Assembly (NCBI GenBank): GCA_019421315.1
Contig: JAHZFN010000050.1
Coordinates: 1 to 6,924, forward strand
Origin: Peptococcaceae bacterium
GTDB taxonomy: Bacteria > Bacillota > Dehalobacteriia > UBA4068 > UBA4997
Direction: 5' to 3'
Length of the DNA stretch: 6,924 nucleotides
Shown here piece by piece: positions 1-4,980 of this stretch. Position 1 is the first letter of the stretch, and every line of letters begins with the position of its first letter. Made by a program: the position numbers and the translations under genes. The notes under the pieces were generated by a model, which searched no databases, was not told where the DNA came from, and saw nothing but the letters and a program-made list of their open reading frames with translations.

Positions 1-437
1 AATTTACTTGGGATACGGAAGAAAGTAATACTTATTTGACAGGTGAGGATTTAGCCAAGGCATATCCGTTGGAATGTAAAGAGATCTTGATTGTAACTGA
101 TATGGATATAGCTTTTGACGGTGAAGAGCCTGTGGATACTTATGAAATTACCGATAGAGCAGATATTGACAAAATTGTAACAAGTGCAAACTTGGCAAAC
201 TGGAATGGTGATGGTGATTTTTATGCCAGTATTTATTCTTGGACTGTGGTTTTTGATGGCAAAATAGCTATGAGATTTGCCAATGATTTTTCTTATTGCG
301 CTATCGGCAAAGCAGAAAAACATGATGACGGAACTTACATAATTGCCAAAGGCACGGGAGAATACAGTGATTACGATGTTCCTGCCGAATTTTCGGAGGT
401 TTTGCAGAATATGCTTGCAAAATATTCCAATCAATAA
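1..437 (+). CDS. Uncharacterised lipoprotein, C-terminal part (5' end outside window)
   Basis: The reading frame is open from base 3 to a TAA stop at 435-437. It has no start or signal peptide inside the window, so this is the C-terminal part of a gene beginning to the left. The TTG at 36 is not a start: it aligns with an internal Leu (residue 50) of the paralog at 2023-2571. Over the last 133 residues, 97 are identical to that paralog by hand count, with identical blocks such as WTVVFDGKIAMRF and VPAEFSEVLQNMLAKYSNQ. By analogy the missing N-terminus should carry a lipoprotein signal peptide. The protein is acidic and shows no catalytic motif or known domain that I recognise. Its 3' end belongs to a near-perfect repeated block. 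The next gene starts 59 nt downstream with no terminator between. Function unknown; probably outside the cell, tethered to the membrane. Confidence 0.85.
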   Translation, partial: FTWDTEESNTYLTGEDLAKAYPLECKEILIVTDMDIAFDGEEPVDTYEITDRADIDKIVTSANLANWNGDGDFYASIYSWTVVFDGKIAMRFANDFSYCAIGKAEKHDDGTYIIAKGTGEYSDYDVPAEFSEVLQNMLAKYSNQ

Positions 438-508
438 TTTGTGATGTGTATAGCTTGTGTGAGCCTTTGAGTTTTGATAGTGAGGAGTGATGTGCTATGA
501 AGAAAAAA
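369..508 (+). repeat. Repeated block, copy 1: lipoprotein 3' end, intergenic leader and next start
   Basis: Matches 2503-2644. The last 66 coding bases before the stop differ at only two positions. The intergenic part differs by a 2-nt indel, one substitution, a T-run of 4 against 7, and a few bases just before the ATG. Identity runs through the ribosome binding site and the first 12 coding bases (ATGAAGAAAAAA), then stops. Here it leads into the lipoprotein at 497. Confidence 0.93.
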
Positions 509-1027
509 CTTTTGATACTTCTTTTGGCAGTTGTTTGCTGTTTGGCTTTGTTTGGTTGCGGACAGCAAGAAGAATCTAAAGACTATATTGATTTGGATGA
601 AACCGCAAAAGATGTTGTAAACGGTTTGTCTGAAAAAATCAATGGAATTCCCGTAGGTGAATATTTGAGTAAAAAATATCCGTTGGATTCGGAAGAAGTG
701 AATATATATATTTACGGCACATATTATCCGACGGTGATTACCGATGAAACCGCTATCAAGGAATTGCAGGACAGCGTTGATTTTAACTCTTGGGTATTTG
801 TTGTGCCGGGTGGACCGCAGGAAGTGCTTGGCGGCGAAGCCTATTATGTGAAATTTAATGAGCAAACAACGATTGCTATTTATGATGATTTGGCATACGG
901 TTATATCGGTCATGGAACGCCGACCCAGGATTTGTTTAATATTGAAGACGGAGAGGCTTACTTCAATATGAATGATGAATTTTTGCAAAAGGTTATTGAA
1001 CTTAATGACAAGTACCGAGAAAAATAG
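497..1027 (+). CDS. Uncharacterised lipoprotein, divergent relative of the flanking pair
   Basis: A 176-residue protein with a type II (lipoprotein) signal peptide: MKKK, a hydrophobic core to about residue 19, and lipobox LFGC with the lipidated Cys at 21. An AGGAG at 483-487 with a 9-nt spacer fixes the ATG start. After the Cys comes an acidic linker (residues 22-50) and then a roughly 125-residue domain. This domain follows the landmarks of the lipoproteins at 1-437 and 2023-2571 in the same order: GE.L...YPL (54-63), an I.I strand, ITD..AI..L (81-90), a single W near 99, Y.VKF (117-120), I.IYDD..YGYIG (126-138), and a terminal EF...I.L..KY (161-173). I infer a shared fold at low identity. 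I see no enzyme motif and no cysteine after the lipobox. The signal peptide also matches that of the 2023 gene at nucleotide level. Function unknown. Confidence 0.88.
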   Translation: MKKKLLILLLAVVCCLALFGCGQQEESKDYIDLDETAKDVVNGLSEKINGIPVGEYLSKKYPLDSEEVNIYIYGTYYPTVITDETAIKELQDSVDFNSWVFVVPGGPQEVLGGEAYYVKFNEQTTIAIYDDLAYGYIGHGTPTQDLFNIEDGEAYFNMNDEFLQKVIELNDKYREK

Positions 1028-1042
1028 TATTTAAAAATTTAA

Positions 1043-1070
1043 CATATTGACCGTTTATACGGTCAGTATG
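1043..1070. promoter_or_regulatory. 28-bp interrupted palindrome, probable operator (TetR-type symmetry)
   Basis: Inner half-sites TGACCGT (1048-1054) and ACGGTCA (1059-1065) surround TTAT. Outer arms CATA (1043-1046) and TATG (1067-1070) continue the symmetry. Of 14 base pairs only two mismatch (1047/1066 and 1055/1058). It lies 16 nt after the stop of the 497-1027 gene and 48 nt before the LRR start. No T-run follows on either strand, so a terminator is unlikely. The size and shape are typical of dimeric repressor sites of the TetR family. A TTGACC at 1047-1052 could serve as a -35 within it, but I find no good -10. The cognate regulator is unknown. Confidence 0.6.
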
Positions 1071-1111
1071 GAAATCCCCAATCTATTAAAGGAGCAATAT
1101 TGTTTTAGGTG

Positions 1112-1142
1112 AATATTTATGAATAAAATATTTATGAATAAA
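1112..1142 (+). repeat. Perfect 15-bp tandem duplication across the start codon of the LRR gene
   Basis: The 15-bp unit AATATTTATGAATAA occurs at 1112-1126 and again at 1127-1141 without a mismatch, and the next base (1142) still matches. Each copy holds an ATG (1119 and 1134) in the same frame, so the protein begins MNKIFMNKDK. AGGTGA at 1107-1112 sits 6 nt before the first ATG and 21 nt before the second, which favours the first. Confidence 0.9.
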
Positions 1143-1973
1143 GATAAACTTTTGGCTTGGTTTTTGGTTGCATTGCTTTTGATTGCCGGTTTGTTGCTGG
1201 GACAAAACATATATCGCCAATATCATGGGTTTATTGGTTCGCAAAAAGTTGTGTGGTCGCTGAACGAAAATGGAACACTTAGTGTTGAGGGCTGCGGAAC
1301 TGTCGGTATGGAAAAAAATAATGCCGATTCCGATGACCACTTTAATGTTTCGCAAAGAAGCATAAAGTCTGAAAATATTTTTAAAAATCTATGGCTGAGG
1401 TCTTGGTTATATGTTAATATGGCTCAGGAAATACCAAAATCTGAAAAAATTCAAAAAATAATTATTAATGATGGAATAACGCAAATTGGTTTGAAGGCGT
1501 TTGCCGGGCTTGATAATTTGGAAACAGTGTTATTTCCGTCAACATTGAATAATATAATGGAAAGCTCTTTCGAATCTTGTGGTTTGCAAAGCGTTGATAT
1601 TCCAAAATCGGTAAGAGAACTTGGCGAAAGAGCGTTTTGCACTTGTTCCGAATTGCGGCAAGTGCAGTTGTACGACGGTTTGCAAAGAATAGGGGCAGAA
1701 GCCTTTGCCGGTTGCGGCAATTTGTCTGAAATAAGAATTCCGCAAACGGTTACTCAGCTTGCTTATATGCCATTTGCCAACTGTGCGGATACCTTTGATT
1801 TATATATGTATCCGATAGTTGCTCCGAAGCTTGATGATATGCAATATAATACACTGTTTGATTTGGAGACGGATAAAACGAAAAATATTACTATTCACTT
1901 AAAGAAAAACGCCGAAGGCTACAACATAGAACCCTGGACCTTTTTTGATTTGCAGTATGATATTGCTGACTAA
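1119..1973 (+). CDS. Membrane-anchored BspA-like leucine-rich-repeat (LRR_5) protein
   Basis: A 284-residue protein with a short positive N-terminus and one hydrophobic segment (about residues 11-28). No clear signal-peptidase or lipobox site follows it, so it probably stays as a membrane anchor with the rest outside. Residues 45-62 (VWSLNENGTLSVEGCGTV) match the W-S-L-(x)-NGTL-x-(I/V)-x-G-x-G motif that often precedes LRR_5 repeats in Clostridia. After a linker, about five 22-23-residue BspA/TpLRR repeats run from 111 to 224, with the pattern L..v.ip.....ig..AF..C..: starts near 111, 134, 156, 179 and 202. The tail (225-284) is repeat-free. Such proteins usually mediate binding to surfaces or partners, but no ligand can be named here. 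It is small for the family and has only a short repeat block. The AGGTGA at 1107-1112 selects the ATG at 1119; an in-frame ATG at 1134 lies in the second copy of a 15-bp repeat. Confidence 0.85.
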   Translation: MNKIFMNKDKLLAWFLVALLLIAGLLLGQNIYRQYHGFIGSQKVVWSLNENGTLSVEGCGTVGMEKNNADSDDHFNVSQRSIKSENIFKNLWLRSWLYVNMAQEIPKSEKIQKIIINDGITQIGLKAFAGLDNLETVLFPSTLNNIMESSFESCGLQSVDIPKSVRELGERAFCTCSELRQVQLYDGLQRIGAEAFAGCGNLSEIRIPQTVTQLAYMPFANCADTFDLYMYPIVAPKLDDMQYNTLFDLETDKTKNITIHLKKNAEGYNIEPWTFFDLQYDIAD

Positions 1974-2022
1974 ATTAGATAAAATTAAATTAGGTAATAT
2001 AAAAAATTAGGAGTGATATACA

Positions 2023-2571
2023 GTGAAGAAATTTTTTTTGATATTGCTTTTGACGATTGCTTGTTGTTTTGCTTTGTTAGGTTGCCAAAACTCAGATGAT
2101 GAGCAGACCGAACAGCCAGCAGAAACAAACGCAGAAGATTCTTGGGAACAAGAACAGCAAAAGCCTGTGTTGTCAGGTGAGGATTTAGTCGAGGCATATC
2201 CGTTGGAAGCCGATAAGATTTTTATTGTAACTGATATGGATATGGCTTTTGGTGGTGAAGAACCTGTGGAAACTTATGAGATTACCGATAAAGCAGATGT
2301 AGAAAAAATTGTTGAGTGTGCTAATTTGGCTGAATGGAGTACCGGTGGTAGTTTTTACGAAAGTGAATACCGATGGACTGTGGTTTTTGATGGTAAAATA
2401 GCAATGCGGTTTGATGATGATTTTTCTTACTGTGCCATCGGTGAAGCAGAAAAAAGTGATGACGGAACTTATTCTATAAAACCAAGTAAATATCGTTATT
2501 GCGATTACAATGTTCCTGCCGAATTTTCAGAGGTTTTGCAGAATATGCTTGCAAAATATTCCAATCAATAA
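2023..2571 (+). CDS. Uncharacterised lipoprotein, full-length paralog of the truncated first gene
   Basis: A 182-residue protein starting at GTG. AGGAG at 2009-2013 lies 9 nt upstream, and the GTG sits exactly where the signal peptide must begin, so this start is favoured. The lipobox is LLGC with Cys 21. A highly acidic, Gln/Glu-rich linker (22-48) follows, typical of a tether that holds a domain off the membrane. The C-terminal domain (about 50-182) is 73% identical to the gene at 1-437 by hand count. It contains GEDL..AYPLE (52-62), TYEITDKADVEKIV (84-97), WTVVFDGKIAMRF (118-130), DDFSYCAIG (132-140) and the invariant tail VPAEFSEVLQNMLAKYSNQ (164-182). Three cysteines in the domain (99, 137, 160) might be free or paired. 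I recognise no named family and no catalytic motif. It follows the LRR gene by 49 nt and precedes the stalk-domain gene by 61 nt without a terminator. Function unknown. Confidence 0.9.
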   Translation: MKKFFLILLLTIACCFALLGCQNSDDEQTEQPAETNAEDSWEQEQQKPVLSGEDLVEAYPLEADKIFIVTDMDMAFGGEEPVETYEITDKADVEKIVECANLAEWSTGGSFYESEYRWTVVFDGKIAMRFDDDFSYCAIGEAEKSDDGTYSIKPSKYRYCDYNVPAEFSEVLQNMLAKYSNQ

Positions 2572-2644
2572 TTTGATGTGTGTAGCTTGTGTGAGCCTTT
2601 GAGTTTTTTTGATAGTGAGGAGTGATTTGTTTATGAAGAAAAAA
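2503..2644 (+). repeat. Repeated block, copy 2: lipoprotein 3' end, intergenic leader and next start
   Basis: Second copy of the block at 369-508. Here the same leader, with a longer T-run at 2604-2610, feeds into the stalk-domain gene at 2633, which is unrelated beyond the first lysines of the signal peptide. Confidence 0.93.
2618..2622 (+). promoter_or_regulatory. Ribosome binding site that decides the start of the stalk-domain gene
   Basis: AGGAG lies 10 nt before the ATG at 2633. An in-frame TTG at 2609 would extend the protein by eight residues, but it would place this Shine-Dalgarno inside the coding region and put charged residues ahead of a perfect MKKK signal peptide. It is therefore rejected as the start. 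Confidence 0.85.
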
Positions 2645-3817
2645 TTAATTTGTTTTTTAAGTGTGTTGCTTTTGATGATGAGTTTGGGGCAGGCGGCTTT
2701 TGCCCAAACTGTAAACAGCGGTGAGAATTACAGCTTTGACGACCTTTTCGGTAAAAGCGTAATTATCAAGGAAAGCAACGGTGCAACGTTGGTAAACGGC
2801 GCAAAATCCGACACTGTAAAAATTTTGAACAGGAACGACAGAACCTTGGTGCCGATTCGCTTTGTGGCGGAAAAGCTTTCTGCCAATGTGGATTGGGACC
2901 AGAAAACCAAAACCGTAACTGTGGTTTCCGGCGACAAAACCGTTAAGCTGAAAGAAAACAGCAAAACAATGACAATCAACGGCAAAACAGCTCAAATGGA
3001 TGTTGCCGCAATCATTGTTAACGGCATAACCTATCTGCCGCTGCGTGCCGTGGGTGAGGCTTTGGATAAAACTGTTGATTACAGCTCCGATTACAGAATG
3101 ATTGCGGTTTATTCAGGCAACAGCAATGTTTCCGATTTTGGCATTGCTTATCGCTTGGCAAATGTGCTTTTTGACGGCAAACAGCTTGTATATTTTGATG
3201 AAAGCAATCTCATGTATTTGCAGGACGGAAAAATGTATATTATGCCGAAAAACAGCACCAAAGGTGAGCCTGTGGAAAAACAAAACGGCTATGTTCAAAA
3301 AAATGACATTGCGTATTTGGTAACAAATGTCAGCGCAGCTATGGGCGGTCAAAAGGGTGTTTATGCTATCAAGGGCAGTGAAGTTAAACCGCTGTTCGGA
3401 GGTCAAATTCGTTCCTATGCCATTGACGATAACGGTGATTATATGTATGTTGTCGAAAATGTTTGGGGCAATGTTATTCTGGATAAACCCTTAAGACCTG
3501 AATACAACGGCAATCTTTACCGCCAAAATCTGCGCAAGCTGGCAGCAGGTGAAAAATCCGAAGCCGAATATCTGGGTGTTAAAGGCTTTGTTTACGGCAT
3601 GGAACCCACATATCAAGATGAAAATCATCCTGCGGCGGACAAATCTTGGACATTGTTTACCGATAAAAAGTTTACGCCTGTTTTGAAAGACGGTTATGTT
3701 TATATCAATGGTGTGCAGTTTATGGATGATATGTCAGAATGTCAACCGACCTACGGCAAATACAAAATTGCGATTACAGACCGTTCTCATGAAAAAATCG
3801 GCGAAGCCGATAAATAA
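2633..3817 (+). CDS. Secreted stalk-domain (copper amine oxidase N-terminal-like) protein
   Basis: A 394-residue protein. Residues 1-24 form a classical signal peptide (MKKK, hydrophobic core, AFA then Q25) without a lipobox, so it is likely released or wall-associated. Residues about 44-160 hold the PF07833-type stalk domain: VNGA near 54-57, the signature RTLVPIRFVAEKLSANVDWD (70-89), K.VTV...D (94-101), then a second half with VNGITYLPLRAVGEALDKTVDYS (129-151) and a closing IAVYS. Despite its name this domain is not enzymatic. It is a common extracellular module in Clostridia and Negativicutes, thought to mediate cell-surface association. Residues about 165-394 contain Tyr/Asp/Gly-rich beta-strand stretches (LVYFDESNLMYLQDGKMYIM, NGDYMYVVENVWGN, DGYVYINGVQF) that recall propeller-like DUF5050/TolB-type repeats, which is an inference. 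It is the last gene before a strong terminator. Base composition looks less AT-rich than in the lipoprotein genes. Confidence 0.9.
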   Translation: MKKKLICFLSVLLLMMSLGQAAFAQTVNSGENYSFDDLFGKSVIIKESNGATLVNGAKSDTVKILNRNDRTLVPIRFVAEKLSANVDWDQKTKTVTVVSGDKTVKLKENSKTMTINGKTAQMDVAAIIVNGITYLPLRAVGEALDKTVDYSSDYRMIAVYSGNSNVSDFGIAYRLANVLFDGKQLVYFDESNLMYLQDGKMYIMPKNSTKGEPVEKQNGYVQKNDIAYLVTNVSAAMGGQKGVYAIKGSEVKPLFGGQIRSYAIDDNGDYMYVVENVWGNVILDKPLRPEYNGNLYRQNLRKLAAGEKSEAEYLGVKGFVYGMEPTYQDENHPAADKSWTLFTDKKFTPVLKDGYVYINGVQFMDDMSECQPTYGKYKIAITDRSHEKIGEADK

Positions 3818-3877
3818 AAATTGCTGTTGGTTTTTGAAAAATTCAATGCATGATTGATGATTTGGAAATTTGAATAT

Positions 3878-3921
3878 CATACAGCCGATTGCTTTTAGCT
3901 GTCGGTTGTATGTTTTTTTTT
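3878..3921 (+). terminator. Intrinsic terminator of the surface-protein cluster
   Basis: The stem CATACAGCCGA (3878-3888) pairs with TCGGTTGTATG (3902-3912). It has 11 bp with a single G-U pair and a 13-nt loop, followed by nine T (3913-3921). It lies 60 nt after the stop of the stalk-domain gene. It is the first convincing terminator on the + strand in the window, which supports co-transcription of the genes before it. Confidence 0.92.
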
Positions 3922-4023
3922 GTGTCTGTAATTGAAAAGCTGAATTTTGTCTGTTTGCACTTTTATGCAATTAAAGAGCGTATATTGTTTTTGGAAAAAC
4001 GCTTAAAACAAAGGGAATACTAT

Positions 4024-4056
4024 AAAAAATCCGCCCGTTTACTATTTCGGGCGGAT
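4024..4056 (-). terminator. Intrinsic terminator of the TetR-family gene
   Basis: A perfect 9-bp GC-rich stem, ATCCGCCCG (4029-4037) with CGGGCGGAT (4048-4056), has a 10-nt loop. The A-run at 4024-4028 becomes the U-tract on the minus strand. It starts 16 nt beyond the TetR stop. On the + strand no T-run follows, so it works in the minus direction and faces the terminator at 3878-3921. Confidence 0.92.
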
Positions 4057-4072
4057 GTATCGTTTGGGTAAT

Positions 4073-4666
4073 TTATGATTTGTTTGTTTGCGTTACAACA
4101 GTGGCTTGCTTAATAATATCTATACGGTTTTTGCAAAGATCAATTAACTGATCCTTGGTAATGAGCGTTTTGTTGCTGAGCCACCATCTGATGGTTTGCA
4201 TTAAGCCGCCTGTGTAAAAAGACACCATAAATGCCAGCTCTGTTTGGGGGATATTTAACGGAGTTATATGATTTTGGCTGAAATTTTTAAACATTTGCTC
4301 TCCGATTGTGTCCAAAAGGGTGAGCATAAGATTGCTTTCCCAAAGGTGTTGAACCATTTTTTCATTTTCGTCTAAAAAATAAATCAGTTTTTTGGCGGAA
4401 ATAGTAAAATAATCATAAGGTTCCGCATCTTTAATCTCATCTATACATTCGTTTTCCAGCTTTTTTTGCAGCTGCAAGATGAAGAAGCGAAAAAAATCGT
4501 ATTTATCGCTGAAATGCTTGTAAAAAGTTGCCCGTCTGACCATTGCTTTGTCGCAAAGCTCGCTTACGGTTATATTTTCAAAGTTTTTTTTGTTCATCAG
4601 CTCCAAAAATGCTTGACACAAAGCTTTATGAGTTTTTATTACTCTTAAATCTTCGTTTGCTGCCAT
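4073..4666 (-). CDS. TetR/AcrR-family transcriptional regulator
   Basis: A 197-residue protein, the usual TetR length. The N-terminal helix-turn-helix is clear: K..L..AF.ELM..K.F (14-29), then ITVSELCDKAMVRRATFYKHFSDKYDFF (32-59), with the diagnostic R.TFY.HF recognition helix. The C-terminal ligand-binding and dimer region (about 65-190) ends with FMVSFYTGGLMQTIRWWLSN (146-165). This G-G-x(5)-W-W pattern is typical of TetR_C_8-like (PF14278) regulators, a group related to DhaS-type proteins; the sub-family assignment is an inference. The ATG start is preceded by AAAGGAG (complement of 4678-4684) with an 11-nt spacer. It has its own consensus promoter and terminator, so it is a one-gene unit downstream of glpK. 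Targets are unknown: candidates are its own promoter, glpK, or the palindrome at 1043-1070, none demonstrated. Confidence 0.93.
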   Translation of the reverse strand: MAANEDLRVIKTHKALCQAFLELMNKKNFENITVSELCDKAMVRRATFYKHFSDKYDFFRFFILQLQKKLENECIDEIKDAEPYDYFTISAKKLIYFLDENEKMVQHLWESNLMLTLLDTIGEQMFKNFSQNHITPLNIPQTELAFMVSFYTGGLMQTIRWWLSNKTLITKDQLIDLCKNRIDIIKQATVVTQTNKS

Positions 4667-4741
4667 CTTCTGTTCAACTCCTTTGTGTTTTCGGAAAAGT
4701 GCAGTTAAAAAATTTGTTGTTCAATATATTTTAATGTTTTT

Positions 4742-4770
4742 ATTATAATATTATATTGGACAAATGTCAA
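4742..4770 (-). promoter_or_regulatory. Perfect-consensus sigma-A-type promoter of the tetR gene
   Basis: On the minus strand, TTGACA (complement of 4765-4770) is separated by exactly 17 nt from TATAAT (complement of 4742-4747). Both hexamers match the consensus fully. Transcription would begin near 4735 and leave a leader of about 69 nt before the ATG at 4666. GACA-AA-TGTC (4759-4768, + strand reading) is a small dyad overlapping the -35 box and could be part of an autoregulatory operator, but the symmetry is weak. Confidence 0.85.
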
Positions 4771-4904
4771 TTAAAATTCTATTGTAAATTAATTTTCATG
4801 TTATATTATTATTGAGTTGCAAAAAAACGGATAATAATGTGCAATATGTTAAAAATGTTTTGTTATATAATGTACTTTGCGAATGCAATAACTGCAAAAT
4901 CAAT

Positions 4905-4943
4905 AAAAAGCGGTAATAATCATGGCTGTTATTACCGCTTTTT
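4905..4943 (-). terminator. Intrinsic terminator of glpK (structurally bidirectional)
   Basis: A perfect 15-bp stem runs from 4905-4919 (AAAAAGCGGTAATAA) to 4929-4943 (TTATTACCGCTTTTT) with a 9-nt loop. On the minus strand the arm ends in a run of five U. It lies 37 nt after the glpK stop and well before the tetR promoter, so the two genes should make separate transcripts. The + strand also has a T-run and could terminate there as well, but no + gene points at it. Confidence 0.92.
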
Positions 4944-4980
4944 TTGATGTTTTCTTAAAATGTGTTGAAAATAATTTGTT

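Larger units (their letters stand above)
4667..4980. other. 314-nt AT-rich intergenic region between tetR and glpK
   Basis: It holds the tetR ribosome binding site and promoter (to 4770) and the glpK terminator (4905-4943). The stretch 4771-4904 between them is very AT-rich. I see no open frame, RNA gene or convincing repeat in it. Confidence 0.75.

Noticed and set aside
36..38. TTG at 36 as start of the first gene
   Set aside because: It aligns to an internal residue of the full-length paralog, the frame stays open to the left edge, and no signal peptide would result.
455..482. Possible promoter (TTGTGT / GATAGT) in the repeated leader
   Set aside because: Spacing is 15 nt in copy 1 and 18 nt in copy 2 because of the T-run indel, and the -10 would abut the ribosome binding site.
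431..988. 185-codon frame on the - strand opposite the lipoprotein at 497
   Set aside because: Antisense to a gene with a good signal peptide and ribosome binding site; the sequence is low-complexity Ile/Phe-rich and lacks a family.
2609..2632. TTG at 2609 as start of the stalk-domain protein
   Set aside because: It would translate through the AGGAG ribosome binding site and spoil the signal peptide; ATG 2633 is better.
3984..4010. Inverted sequence GTTTTT-GG-AAAAAC with flanking AGCGT/ACGCT
   Set aside because: The loop would be two bases and the arms A/T-only; probably chance in AT-rich DNA between the convergent terminators.
3889..4071. 60-codon + strand frame between the two convergent terminators
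   Set aside because: It starts inside the loop of the terminator at 3878-3921 and runs through the tetR terminator hairpin; no ribosome binding site.
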